DNA of 64,000 bases from contig RSEF01000014.1 of the NCBI GenBank assembly GCA_003993805.1, positions 1,481,492 through 1,545,491 of the forward strand. The letters run 5' to 3'. Position 1 is the stretch's first letter. Every line of letters begins with the position of its first letter. Position numbers and translations under genes: made by a program. The notes under the pieces are model-generated. The model saw only the letters and a program-made list of their open reading frames with translations, did no database searches and was not told where the DNA came from. This DNA is from Himantopus leucocephalus (Eukaryota; Chordata; Aves; Charadriiformes; Recurvirostridae). This document shows, piece after piece, positions 15,219 through 27,750 of this stretch.

Positions 15219-15418
15219 GAATCATAGAATTGTTAAGGTTGGAAGGGACCTTTCAGATCATCTAGTCCAACCATTACCCTAACCTGACAAAACCACATCT
15301 AAACCATATCCCCAAGTACCTTGTCTACCCTTTTTTTTAAACACCTCCAGGGATGGCGAATCCACCACCTCCCTGGGCAGCCTATTCCAATGTTGAATAA
15401 CCCTTTCAGTGAAAAGGG
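15219..15418 (-). mobile_element. CR1 LINE, 3' end fragment
   Basis: On the plus strand this begins GAATCATAGAATTG and runs into the GGTTGGAAGGGACCT block, then the ATCATCTAGTCCAACC, CACCTCCAGGGATGG and CCTGGGCAGCC blocks. Together these are the reverse complement of the bird CR1 3' untranslated region. The element therefore points to the minus strand, with its 3' tail at the low-coordinate end. Only about 200 bp are present, which is the usual heavy 5' truncation of CR1. Similarity fades after CCCTTTCAGTGAAAA. It has no coding capacity. Confidence 0.93.
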
Positions 15419-18013
15419 TTTAGGTGACACATACCAGAAAACACGATTATTTTTTTTTTTCCAACTTAGTTCCTCAATGGAAACAAATTCAGGTTATTAC
15501 CAAGGATAAAACCCTGCATGAAGCTATAAAAGCACAGCTTTTGTCCTGCTGCATAGGAGGAGAAACAGGGTTGCTTATTACCCTGTGAGAAATGCCTACA
15601 TTAAACATGCAGCAGATTTTGTTAATGATGCACTGCTTTAACTGTCAGCAACAGACAGGGACTTCATTTTAAATTTATACAGAACATGGTTTGTCAGATT
15701 TTATAACCAGCTAAAGAAGTTATAAAGGCCAGGGGTCATTCAGCTACTTAAACTAGAGGGAATTTTTTCCCCTATCATAGCTTAATAGCAATACATAAAT
15801 AATTAAATACAAGATAAAATTAAAAGCAAAATAACACTGATATACACATTTTCACCCTTCTCCCCTATGTCTGTTGATGAAAACATTACAAGTGATTCTT
15901 TTCTACAGATGGGAAATTGAAAGGCAGCCATACTTCCAGATATGACTATTACTTATTTTTGGTGTGGAGCCATATCAGTTTGAAGTGCTGGAAAGTATTT
16001 TACACAGACTCCCTCATGATTTCAGTTAAAACTTAGGTGCTTAGTTATGTGCAACTTCTCGCCTACACATGCAGCCCTGCCATAACTCCACTGACAGGCA
16101 GGAGTGGTGGCATGGGTGAGCTGCCTAGAATCAAAGTCTCTGCAAAGATCCTGAGGAAACGCCTGATAGGATACGCTCCTCCAAGGCTGTCCAGTCCTGC
16201 AATGAAACAATAACCCTTCCTCACAGCAGGCAGTAGGACCCTTAGCACAAATCTATATTAATGCACATCCACTCTTATATACTACTAAAAATTTAGATGC
16301 TGCTTTCATTTTTTTAAACCTCAAGCTATTTCTACTTCTTTCCCTTGAGATAAATTAGTATCTCCTTTCTCCCTTCCCACCAAATGTGTAAAAATAAAGG
16401 GTTTGGGTTTATGTAGTCTTTGAAAAAGCCCCTTTTTAGAACTAGAAAAGCTTTATGGATGCTCTTGGTTCCTGACCATTTCAAAACTCAAATGAGTCAC
16501 GTCTACTGAAATGACCACTCCAGAGCGGCAAGAATTCAAAAGAACAACTTAGTGTCTATTCATCTTCAACATATGCCAGATGTTTAGGTCCAAACTACCT
16601 TGCACAAATGCTAATATTGTTGTTCAGCTGGAGATTCCACACGTATTTGGTCTGAAATCTCTGCTCTTATTTCACTTACTACACCATACATATGTACATC
16701 TGCATGGCAACCATCAATTTATGATGATGAGTCTTTATTATCTGTCATGCAGTATCCCGTGCTTAAAGGTGTTCAAACAAAGCCAATTACCTTTTCTTCT
16801 CAAAACATCAGGCTGTACTTGCCAGCATGAGCATCTACAGCACACCTGACAATATATGGGAGCCACTCCTGGGAAAGCCAATGATCTAATTGAAACAAGC
16901 AAGCTGTCTTGGAAAGCATTTATTATTCATTGTCACTCCATTAATATTGTATGGCATAGAAGTGATCGTATTGAAAAGGTTACTGTCAAATGAGTAAGGA
17001 AGCTCTTTGTCAGTACAGGAAGGTCAACATCTAAGACTAGGACAGAGGCAGCTGGTCAGTCATTTATATGCATCATGATGCAACATGACAGAGCTGGAGA
17101 CAGACCCACCACTAGAGCTTCACTTTGAATTATTCAGTAATCCTTCTGTTCTCCTCCATGGAACCTGACAATAGTTTGCATATTTTTAAATTGCCCTGAT
17201 AAGGCCATGGGAAATGTTCTACTGACAAAGGTGCAGAATACGAACTGGAGCTGAATTTACTTAACTGCCCACGATAGATCATCCTGACACACTTTTCCCC
17301 TTAAGCAACAACATGGAGGAAAAGAAAAAAAAGCAAGCAGTGTTTTGTTTCCAAGTGTGTATCAGACAAACGTTTCTATTTCAAGCTAAAACATGTGACA
17401 CAAGGAAGACAAGGAGGTGCCTAGCAGGAAACCTTTTCCATATATGCAAATAAATGTATTAAAAAAAGATCATACAATTTCACTTCTTACATTAATTTTT
17501 CCAGTAGTAAGAAATGACAGTGGGCCCTAATGAAAGGTAGATGAAACTGTTTGAAACAGGGAGGTGAATATCTGGATGTAGGGAAAAGCAGAAAAAAGAA
17601 TACCCAACATGTTTGTAAAACATGATGGTAAAAAACATTCTTTTTAAAAATCACTCTTATTTTATATTATTTCTTTGGAGGACAATGGGTGGTTTCTTTC
17701 TTTATTAAGAGTACAGACATGTACAACATAAACCACTTTTGGCAGAAATGAATGGGGAAGATGGCAACAGAGGACAGCCCCTTCCCCCCTGCTCATCCGC
17801 CACTGAGAATCATCCACGTTATGTATTGTGTTTGAGGTCCTGCAGATAGCTGTACCATCTCCCACTGAACCTCCAGCTGAATCCAAATGACAAAAGACTT
17901 CTTCTTTCTAGACAGGGCAAGATACAGGCTGTGAAGAACATTTCCTAGAAGCGTTCCAGCTCACATTTGCTTCTGACATCCAGGATTACGGCAGCATCAA
18001 GTTGAAATAACTT
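15419..18013. other. Non-coding stretch, no gene recognised
   Basis: AT-rich DNA between a CR1 fragment and the first poly-G run. Minus-strand frames at 16022-16248 overlap each other and show no domain. No RNA gene or repeat family was recognised. Confidence 0.55.
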
Positions 18014-18040
18014 GGGGGGGGGGGGGGGGGGGGGGGGGGN

Positions 18041-18077
<37 letters not shown>

Positions 18078-18082
18078 GGGGG
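18014..18082 (+). repeat. Long poly-G tract with one ambiguous base
   Basis: G runs from 18014 to 18076, interrupted only by a single N at 18040, then an A at 18077 and five more Gs. On the minus strand it is poly-C. A tract this long can form G-quadruplexes and is hard for short-read and Sanger chemistry. The lone N most likely marks a join of uncertain length, so the true tract length is unknown. Frames of polyglycine or polyproline read through it are artefacts. Confidence 0.95.
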
Positions 18083-21000
18083 CAGAGTGGAGGGGATTCA
18101 GCATGAGATGATCCCTCTCTCCCCTGCCTCTCCACCCCATGCTTCCTGCTTCCCAAAGCTGGTGTCATGGGAGCAGACAGCACTATCTGCATGAACTGCA
18201 CAAGGCAGTTGCAAGCTGGGAATTGACTCATCTCAACCTTACCAAATTTTTGAAATAAGAATGTTGTCAGTAGTGCATTCATTTTAATTAATTCCCAAGA
18301 CAGACCACTTTCCTTAAGTTAACATTCTGTGAAAGCAGGGAGTGGCGGGAGGGGAAGCCTAACATCTTTGAAAGGGATAATAATACCTAATCGACTAACT
18401 TTCTGATAATTAATTAAAATGTTAGCAGTTCTCTAATTGAAAAATGTTGAATGTATTCCCCAGAACCTTCCATTACTTCTTCCATTACATTAATCATTAG
18501 AGGACACCTATTACAGATTACCCCTTTCAAACACAATCTTCCTGATAAAGAGAGTCAGGAATGCTGGCAAGGTTAAATGCCCAGCTAAATCCCAATGAAA
18601 ACAAGCAACCAGTGAGTGTAGTACTCAGTAAGATTTGGAAAATGTCAGACTATGAAGAAGATAAATGATGACTTTCCAAATTTAAGGCAGAACACATGAA
18701 GTATAGTACACAAGTCAATGCTTCTCTATGAATAATGTATTTGTCTTGTGAGGTGGTCCACATACTAGCCTATTAGTTCCCTACCATCTTAAAAGAATTA
18801 AGTTCAGCAAACAAGCTTTAGGTAGGATATATTTATACAAACTACAGAAGGAAGGGGGTTTTTTTCTTCCGTAGGTGACACATATTCCATAACATCTCAA
18901 TGCTCTCCTTCAATTTTTGTTTGAGTTACAAAGATTTTACTGCATATTATTAATAGCGGCATTAAATATACAGCTCACACTTAGTATCAGTATACTTCTA
19001 TTCCTTTTCAGATGCACAGAACTCATCACAACATGAACTTATAATAGCCAGAACAGTGAATAAATATTTTTCGTGAGCATAAGTTATTTTTGTAGACGGT
19101 GCTGTACAGCAGCTGCCATGGGCTTTCTCTTAATTGAGAAATTTGGAGATCAGAGAGAGAGGAACAGGCTGCTGTAAAGTGTGTTCCATCACACCCAAGA
19201 GACTGATGGCACTGCTGATATTTCTTTCTTTCTGTCTGTTTCATCATTTTGTCTAATAAATGTGAATGGTCACATACTGGTAGTATTGTAGGTACCAGGT
19301 ATCCACTCTGCCCTATTTCACTTATCATGATATAAGAAAGTCATTGCAGAGACAAAAGAAGTCTACAGCCACAATTTAGGACATGCAGCATGTGGGAGGG
19401 GTAGTTATGATGGAGCATCCACTTTTAGACACGTAGCCAGTATGGCATGGAAAATGAGGTTTAGGAGATAAGTACCTGGGGGACTGGAGTCCTGGATGAG
19501 CCACAGAGACTGATGTCATACTCACCCCTTTATAAAGAAAAGCGCTCAGACTGGCAATGAGAAGATGACTAGCCCTTATGAACAGAACCTTTTCATAACA
19601 AGACTTTCTGTAATTATGTAGTAAATAGTCATAGATGGTAAGACTGAAAGGCTGAATCATTCCTCCAAGTGATAAATATTTGTTAAACAGATATCACATG
19701 GGACCTGTGGTAAGTTACAGCTTTATGTCTCTTGTTCCCAGAAGCTACTTGGAAACCCAAAGGACTGGGCAAACTAGGCATGGTCTATTAGTATTGTGCT
19801 CAAGGAGCTAAAGGCAAATGGACCTTAGTGGTAGTTTGCCTGATTTATGCATCTTCTCTTAGTCTATTTTGTTGTCTGTTATTTCCTATAGCAGAGGGAA
19901 ACAACTTTAAGCTGAACTTTACTCTTGGGTATTTCATATGTGAATCCAAAATAACTCCATGTATTAAATGGCACCAAAATGCTCTATTTCATTACCTGAT
20001 GTGGCAAAAAAGTAACCTGAGTGCTACTGCTCCAGATATGCTTTGTTCCTCATCTGTAAGTAGGCAGCAGATAGAGATACTTACTTTAATAGTAACTCAG
20101 GCAGCCCTGCAACAATCACTTGCTCAAAGGATGCTCCGAGAGCAATCACCTGTAGTGGGAGTCTTCCACATAATGACTAGGAGAACAGGCCAGAGAGCCA
20201 ACAACAAGCTTGGAGAGTTGAAGGAGATCATTCAGGGAAATCCTATAGCTTACGTTATGATGGGAGTCAGACTAGGTTGATTGTCCAAGTGTGCTGGCTA
20301 TCCTCAGACCAACACAAAAAACAGTACCTCAGCACGTTCTTTTTCAAAAAAAACTGCATTCTTCTCTAAGCCTATGTGGAATAATCTCCCTCATCATTTA
20401 TTCAGTCATGCTTTTATAAGTTATTGTGAACTATTAGCACTGCTGTCCACTTCATGTCTTTACTTCTTGCACGACAGCCTGTACCGACTTCACTGTCCAG
20501 GTCCCTATTAAGATTAAATGGTCTTTAAAGAAGCAAGTTGTCTGCCACCCCACCCACTATCATGCTTTGGGAAGCTTTGGGCTGCTGGCTACAAAATAGT
20601 ATCTAACACTAATTCTTTCACTAGGCAGAGTTTTGTGCAGAAAGAAATAGTTAATACCACTCTATGCACAAAAGCAAATGAAGTGTGCAGTACTTTGGTC
20701 TAGCAGTCAGAGCCTAATCGCAAGTATGCTACTTCTCAGACAGAGGTTGTCAAGGGTAGCACTGGGGTATTAGTTCACTTGGGAACTACTGCATGGTAAA
20801 GCTAATCACGAACTTCAGCATCTCACTGCAGCAGAGTCTTATTATTCTTATCTGGCATTCCTTGCTTAGATGGGCATAACTAAGTTATGCCTTCTGAGCA
20901 AATTATTGCCCATCTTCATTGTTTTAAAATCATCTTGATCCACAGAGAGATTATTTCAACAAGTCAGAAGTGAGTAAGTAAAAGAAATGACAAGCCATAA

Positions 21001-21618
21001 GTGTTCTCTTCTCTAATGGCACTTTTCCCATCACAATGGGGTTCCAAGCCTTGCTGGTACCTTCAGATATTAAATCACGTCTAATAAAGAAAAACGCAAA
21101 TAAAAAGCAGGAAACCAAATTAAGGTTCATGTTGACTAGGTGATAATGCCTACCAATTTTCTCAAAGAAGAGTAATATTTCTGCTATAAGGTACACAGGA
21201 AATATACGGAAATATATGGAAAATATTTCCCCAACTAACATGCTGTTTTAAAGATACAGCAAAACAGAATATAAATATATGACTTTACATCATCAGATTC
21301 ATCCACTGACAGCCCATCAGTCTGAATGTTGGGTATCTGCTTAGATTTAGTGGTTCGGTCCCTCCTAAATGCAATGCCCACAACAACAGAACAACTCCAC
21401 CTGAACACAGGAGACAGTGCTTCTTATCTAGAAACAGCATCTTATGGGCTCCAACTGAACGAACAAGATAAGCACTAACAACTTCATTTCCATAAGTAGT
21501 TCCAAAGAAGTTCAGGTCTTCAGTTCAGCATCATCCCAAAATAAAATATCAAACAGGCTGCTTCACAAAGAGGAACAGTAGATGGAACTCCACAGAACCA
21601 ATACTACTTTGGCAAGTT
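18083..21618. other. Non-coding stretch with TAAT-rich core near 18.27-18.50 kb
   Basis: The first 100 bases after the poly-G run are pyrimidine-rich (CCCTCTCTCCCCTGCCTC). From 18275 to 18500 there is a dense set of TTAATTA and TAAT-type sites of the sort seen in conserved enhancers; conservation cannot be judged from one sequence. An open frame of 150 codons at 19828-20280 begins with a hydrophobic, signal-peptide-like stretch (MVVCLIYASSLSLFCCLLF), but no domain follows and one frame of that length is expected by chance here. No gene is called. Confidence 0.5.
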
Positions 21619-21645
21619 AAAAAAANAAAAAAAAAAAAAAAAAAA
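21619..21645 (+). repeat. Poly-A tract with one ambiguous base
   Basis: A run of As, 27 positions including an N at 21626, followed by an ACCACACAACC-type sequence. No recognisable retroposed gene lies upstream and no target-site duplication is visible, so I do not call a processed pseudogene or SINE. The N probably marks uncertain homopolymer length. Confidence 0.9.
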
Positions 21646-23083
21646 CCACACAACCAAAAACACACAGTTGCTATTTGTTTCCTTCTCTAAACTTCCCTCA
21701 GAAAATAGGTCTGACAGCTGTGCTTCATGTATTGAGCAATGTTTGCCCAGCAATGGTTTAATTTGGAAACCTGTACAAACTTTTGAACTGTGATTACAAT
21801 GATACATTAGTGTTTTCAATCGCTACTGGAGTTTATGGTCCTTGCACATGTTACATAATTTACAGCTTGTCTTACACACACAAAGAATACATTAAAACTG
21901 CAAACACTTGCCCATGGGACAGACTTCTTTATGGCTTAATATGCTTATGGTTCTAATAAAATTTATTTTAGGAGAAAGTAATAAAACAAAACTCAGAAAG
22001 TAGAATAATGGGATAATTATGCTCTAAAACAAAATGCGCTTTCTTTATGTCACCATTTCATAAAGTCAAAACAATTTATTATAGTGGTGACTCAATAGCA
22101 CCACTATAGTTAATGGTCAGTTGTTGCTTCCATTATAAACCCTGCTTTTCAAGACCTTCATATAATTCCACAATTCTAGCTTGTATTAAACTAGAACTTA
22201 GGCCTTGAACAAGTTATCAGAACAGATGCAATTCTCCACACCTAAAAGGGCTAAAATCCATTTTTAAGGTCAGCACATATTCTTGGGGGAGGGAATAGAA
22301 GAAGGTTTGCTACCAGGAATGCAAGTGAACAACGAGACAACATTAGCTACAGAAAAGTGCTTTTTTTTTTTCCTTCATAGACTTTTTGAAGCTTTAGTGT
22401 CTCTGGCATTGCAGGGATAAGGAACAGAACAGACCCTTCGGCAGATTAGAGTAAAGCCCATGAGGCCAGAATTTAAAAAAAAAAAAAATACCAAACTACC
22501 CTGTTATTTATGGAACTAGGAAAAATACAGTACCAAGTATTTTACAGCTTACACAAGGAGGTCATGCCCTGAATTCTTATACGTCCAAAATTTTTATTCA
22601 CTAGAAGTTTGAGAGATGAGGAAAAGAGGATCAAGAGCAATATCTTAAGTAAAAGAGGAGACATATAGGGGAAACAAAAGATTTAAAAGCACCAATAGAT
22701 TTCAGCTTTACATTACTAACAGTATCCCAGGCAATTTTACCTCATAAATTAATAACAGCCAAAGTTTTTCAAGAGAAAATTAGAAGGGGCATTCTGGCAT
22801 TGTTGGCATGCAAATGAGGCATATAGTAACACATGCATTCAGGCTGAACGTTTGATAAGTTTCAAGGTTTTGAAATGAGCCTTGCAGAAACAGATACTGT
22901 CATTTCTCATTCTTCCAATTGTTCCTTGCTCCTGCTTCCTCCAGAAGCAGTTGGAGCTTCAAAGGCCCTCAGCACCATGCCTCTCCCTTTCCTCTTCTCT
23001 TGGTTGGGCAGAAGCAGCACAGTCCTAGGCCATCTACAGCTTGTTGAACTTGGGATAGCAAAATATGAGTTGCCCTAATAGAG
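21646..23083. other. Non-coding stretch with octamer site
   Basis: AT-rich DNA with T and A runs near 22362-22372 and 22475-22488. A perfect octamer ATGCAAAT lies at 22808-22815, which by itself is weak evidence of regulation. No gene recognised. Confidence 0.5.
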
Positions 23084-23464
23084 TTAAATCTGGCCAGGGA
23101 TGTGAAGGGCAACAACAAAAGCTTCGACAGGTATGTCAGTGATAAAAGGAAGACTAGGGAAAATGTGGGCCCTCTCTAGAAAGAAACGAGAGACCTGGTT
23201 ACCAAGGATATGGACAAGGCTGAGGTACTCAGTGATTCTTTTTGCCTGAGTCTTCACTGGCAAGGGCTCTAGCCACACCACCCNNNNNNNNNNNNNNNNN
23301 NNNNNNNNNNNNNNNNNNNNNNNNNNNNNNNNNNNNNNNNNNNNNNNNNNNNNNNNNNNNNNNNNNNNNNNNNNNNNNNNNNNTAGTGGAAGGTGTCCCT
23401 GCCCATGGCAGGGGGGTTGGATCTAGGTGATCTTTAAGGTGCCTCCCAACCCATTCTGTGATAC
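23084..23464 (+). mobile_element. CR1 LINE, interrupted by an assembly gap
   Basis: The left part (about 23084-23283) matches the CR1 ORF2 region just upstream of the reverse-transcriptase core. In one frame it reads [13 protein letters not shown], then [16 protein letters not shown], then DLVTKDMDKAEVL, with an in-frame TAG after VGPL and a frameshift near the phenylalanine-rich FF motif. The right part (23384-23464) is the 3' untranslated end, with GGCAGGGGGGTTGG, ATGATCT-like and CCCAACCCATTCTGTGATA blocks. Both parts are on the plus strand and in the right order, so the gap at 23284-23383 very likely hides the RT-coding middle, or spans an internal deletion. It is not functional as seen. 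Confidence 0.9.
23284..23383. other. Assembly gap, 100 Ns
   Basis: Exactly 100 Ns, the conventional placeholder for a scaffold gap of unknown size. It lies inside a CR1 element, so the break is probably caused by the repeat. If the CR1 were intact between the two flanks, about 2 kb or more could be missing; this is inferred from CR1 organisation. Confidence 0.97.
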
Positions 23465-24310
23465 ACTGCTGAAAAGCCCCATGCTGGCTCTCTTTGCAGG
23501 GAGGAAGGCGCTGGTAATTTCACCAGTGCTGTGTACCAACAAAGTCCAGTCACTAACTGAGCTGCGCAGCTGAGAGGAAGAAGAAATCCTAGACTCAGGG
23601 AGAGAACCCATTTCCTGGGATCTAGCAGCCAAGCAAAGCTTTGAGTCAAGAAGAGCGATTATGATTCAGTTTTAACAAAACAATTTGGAAGTCTATTACA
23701 CGTATTATCTATAATCTTCTTCATTCTTCTTTTATATCTGGCTATTAAAACTGAATTGGAATTCAGCATTGCCGGTATTAATCAAAAATCAGTAACACTA
23801 TCCAAATGGAGACATTCTACAGAGAATAAAGGTACTACAGGGTCATCTAGAAAAATCACCACTTCCTTCCTCATGCAATGGCAAGGCTGCAGGGAAGTCC
23901 ACATAGTCTAAACTTCCATATTCATTCTGAAGCTTTCCAATTTACCATTTCCTCACATCAAATATAGATTAATTTCTTTAATTGCCCTATATTAATTCAT
24001 ACCTGAAATATTTGACTTGCCCAGAACTAATTGTCTGTCAAGAAGATATTTTGCAGCCAAGCAGATAGCTTAATTGGATATTTAATTCAACTGCAGGCTT
24101 TGTTTCTTCATATTTCAAGTCTTATTCCTTAATGTTTGCTAAATTGTGCATTCTGAACATATCCTCAGATTGTCTGCCTTTGAGTGTTCTGTTTTTCTCT
24201 GAAAATAAACATGTTTCTTTATTAGCTTCTATCTCCCTGCCATTTCTGACATGATTTCCCCATAGTTAAAAAAAAACCAAAACCAACAAAAAACAAACCC
24301 AACACATGAC
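23465..24310. other. Non-coding stretch, no gene recognised
   Basis: AT-rich DNA between the CR1 end and the 32-bp duplication. A segment near 24040-24130 carries several TTAAT and TAATT sites. No exon or RNA gene seen. Confidence 0.5.
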
Positions 24311-24374
24311 AGGCTGGTCCCTTCGGGAAATAAAACACAGATAGGCTGGTCCCTTCGGGAAATAAAACACAGAT
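24311..24374. repeat. Perfect tandem duplication, 32 bp x 2
   Basis: A 32-base unit starting AGGCTGGTCCCTTCGGGAAA and ending ACACAGAT occurs twice with no mismatch. Perfect identity suggests a recent event or an assembly duplication. The inner TCCCTTCGGGA is a small inverted repeat (TCCC / GGGA around TTC). Function unknown. Confidence 0.92.
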
Positions 24375-27300
24375 TGACTCTGCTATCTCCAACCAGTTAG
24401 CATTTGGAGAATTATAATCTAGAAATATTTCATTTATTTGCAGAGAAGAAGTGTCCCTGATACTGAAGCAAGGCACACATCCTGGATTGTAGCACAGATC
24501 TGCAGAGGTCTAGCAAGTGCAGGTTAACTTCAGCTGACAGAAGAGCATGCTGCCAAAATCTTCTGCTACTTACATAATTCTAAACTCCCTCTGACAGGAA
24601 TGTACATCAATGTCCACAAACTTTACCCTAGAGCTTAGCGGGTGCATCAGCTCTGCCACCTTCCTACCACAGCCACCTGTAGAGCTAGTGCTCCACAAGA
24701 CCAGGACCAGTGTATACCTTCACACACACACGCAAGCCCTACAAGAAGCCAAGATCAAGCAAAAACAGCGGAAGTCAGTATTTCATCCTTTCTCTCTCCC
24801 TTCACCCTGGAGCTCACACCAGAAAAAGAAAAAGGTAGTTTCATATCTCAGCCTCCTTTTCCTGCTATCAAGGTCTAGACAATGCAGTTTATCAGCAGAT
24901 TATTAGCCCAGTATGGTCCATGCAACATACTACCATTATAAGTTGCCAAACTCAAGTTCAATGGCCCCTGTTATCGTGAAAGGAGAAACCTCTCTGAAGT
25001 GTCCCTGTTTTCACTGATCCTTGCTCTCACCAGATCCTTAGCATTCTCCTAATGAAGTTTTAGTATTTTTGTGTAATGATCAGCATGTACGAGAAAAAAA
25101 ACAACATATACACAAAATTTATGTCCTATAGCATATGGCAAATTGGATAAAGAGCATAGTAAACTGAATAAATTACATATATAGGGATGCTTTTGATTTT
25201 ATTATCAACTTTGTCTTTGGGCATCTGTTGTTCTCTTTGAAGCTGCATGACTTCTGCTGATAATGGCCTCCTTCCTTCTGATTAGTGCAGTGTATGTGGT
25301 CTCCATTGCATAACTGATTAGACATTTGTTAATAATTTTTCAGCATCACTTACAGACACTATTGATTTTCAAATACATCTAAACATGACACTCAGAACTT
25401 GTTAAAAGCTTTTTATTTGCTTGAGACAAGATCAAAATAATTGTGTTGAGTCCAACGAGAATCAGAAAACCCACTTCCATATGTCTTATATGCACTTATA
25501 AGTCCATAATGCTCCTAGTCTCCCAAGTAAAACCAATCAGTTCGCAAAGCTTCTCTGAATGACTCCCTAGCATTAGATATCAGACCTAGGTTTATTGTCA
25601 AAGAAACATAGGTTCTGCCTAGGAAGATCTACCTGAAATCCATTTGGGATTTTAAAGTAGTTTGCTGTGCTTTTTTCCATCTTTATTCCTTAGTGTTACT
25701 AATGACAGGATAACCTTCAGGACTATTTTATAATTTGCTTTTAAACAAGATCTAGTTCATACTTTCCTTTTACTTCATTTCATGACAGGACTTGGCCTTG
25801 ATGAACAAGTTCATTGCAAGGCAATTTCTAATCTCTTCATCAGGATTTGGAATATAGATTTCTGAGAACAGAAGTCAGTGCAGAGTAAAACAAATCTGCT
25901 CTATAGAGCAGGATGCACAGGATGACCTGAATGTTCATCAATGGATAAAGGCAACTTTAATTTAGCTGTAAAGCTATGTTGTATGATGCTTTGACAAAAA
26001 GCATGCACTGCACATAATACATCACTCGAAACTCCCATATGCTGGGAACAGGAGTAATAATGGTCCTATCAGTTCAAAAGGATCTGACTAAGGGAACCAC
26101 AGTCTTTTGACTAAGTTATGGTAAAAATTAGTAACAAATGCGTACTGAAATCAAGACAGAACACTATATAGAGTAGATGGTGAATGACACTATATATACT
26201 GAGAGCTAAGATGTTACCTTGCAAATAGTTGATGAATAATTAATAGTGCACTTGATTAAATGAATTTGCTTATTTTTATAATTTCCATACTGTCAAACCC
26301 TTTGCACCTACATCAAAAAAGGGGACAGGAGAAGGGAAAGAAAATGGCAATTTGTTTGAAAGTCAGCTTCATTAATATTCAAGATCATCCATTTTAAAGC
26401 AGCCGTTTGCAAATCAAACCATCAGTGTGTGCCATTTTGCATATCAACGATATTAAAATATGAACAACATCAAATTTCAATTACAAGCACATGAAGCCAA
26501 AACTAGCTCTCAAACAGAAATAGGATAGATGAACAAAAATGCTTTAAAATCTTAGTGTAGGACTTCATAGAACTTTAAAGCATTCTCTCTGCTCAGAGTA
26601 AATTAATCCTTTGTCCCACCAGATAACATATAGAATGTATTTGGTTTCCATAGATGGACCTGATTCTCTTTTGCATTACACCACTTTCATATCAAGGTAT
26701 CAAACCAATAGAAAATGAGCTCAGCAGCCTGGCAAATTCTATTGCTCATGTTCCTCCACACACCCTTTGCAGCTTTTGTCCTACATCCTTCATAAACAAA
26801 ATGAGATCCCCTGAAAATATTGATAAACACCGATTTCTGTAAAATCCTAACACTAAATACTGGATACAAATGCACGGATAAAATCTCCTCATAGGTACAC
26901 ATGCAGGAATAAGTATCCTCAATTCTGAGGGAAATTAAACATTTACATTTCTTTTACTGTACATACTTAAATGTGTAGGTAGAAGAAAAATATGATTCTT
27001 ACTCTTCGGCGCTATTCATTATGGATAAATATTAGTGCTGATGTTCCTTATGACTTTAGAGTCAACTTTATTTATATCAATCTCTGCACAGAAGCAGAGA
27101 ACAGAAACAGTCTCCTCAGTAGCTCTTTATATGATGTGTGATCAGTGCAAGGCAGTAGTAGTAAAGGAAAAACCTCAGTGACAGCATCAATTCTTTCTCC
27201 TCCTGTATGCAGCAAGTTTCCCCCATTACGTATGATATAGCTTGGTGACCAGGCTGCTGTTTTCTTTGTCCTCTTCTCTTGCTAGTCTACACTTTTGTCC

Positions 27301-27512
27301 TAGATTGGCCCCTCTAAGAAAAAGCCTACAGTAAAAGACACTCCAAAGTAGTCACCTCAGGTTCTCTGTAGGGCATGTTATGTTGATATCATTGCAGTAG
27401 CTATGATCTATTGCTTTGCTAAGCTCTAGAAAAGCTGGTATCAGGCTGTTATTACACGATTTCAGCAGATAGCCTCCTGAGCATATACTGTCTCTTAATT
27501 TGGCCACAGAAA
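24375..27512. other. Non-coding stretch, possible conserved element near 26.34-26.49 kb
   Basis: A short CA run lies at 24721-24732. Segment 26340-26490 is rich in TTAATATT, TTTGCAAATC and TTTGCATATC motifs, which match the look of homeodomain/POU-site enhancers but prove nothing without alignment. Open frames are short and domain-free. Confidence 0.5.
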
Positions 27513-27750
27513 TAGAACCATAGAATGGTTTAGCTTGGAAGGGACCTTAAAGGTCATCTAGATCCAACCCCCCTGCCATAGGCAGGGACACGCCCACTAG
27601 ACCAGGTTGCTCAGAGCCCCGTCCAGCCTGGCCTTGGACACTTCCAGGGATGGGGCATGCACAACTTCCCTGGGCAACCAGTGCCAGTGTCTCACCACCC
27701 TCACAGTGAAAAATTTCTCCCTAATACCTAATCTAAATCTTCTCTCTTCA
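27513..27750 (-). mobile_element. CR1 LINE, 3' end fragment
   Basis: The plus strand starts AGAACCATAGAATGGTTTAG and continues with the GGAAGGGACCTTAAAG, CATCTAG, CCAACCCCCCTGCC, CCAGGTTGCTCAGAGCCC, CTTCCAGGGATGGGGC and CTCACAGTGAAAAATTTC blocks. This is the reverse complement of the bird CR1 3' region, so the element lies on the minus strand. About 240 bp remain. The similarity stops where a 24-bp tandem duplication begins. Confidence 0.94.

Noticed and set aside
17986..18282. Open frames encoding polyproline or polyglycine
   Set aside because: They are translations of the poly-G/poly-C tract, including the N, and not real proteins.
21619..21645. Poly-A tail of a processed pseudogene or SINE
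   Set aside because: No recognisable gene copy or SINE upstream and no flanking target duplication.
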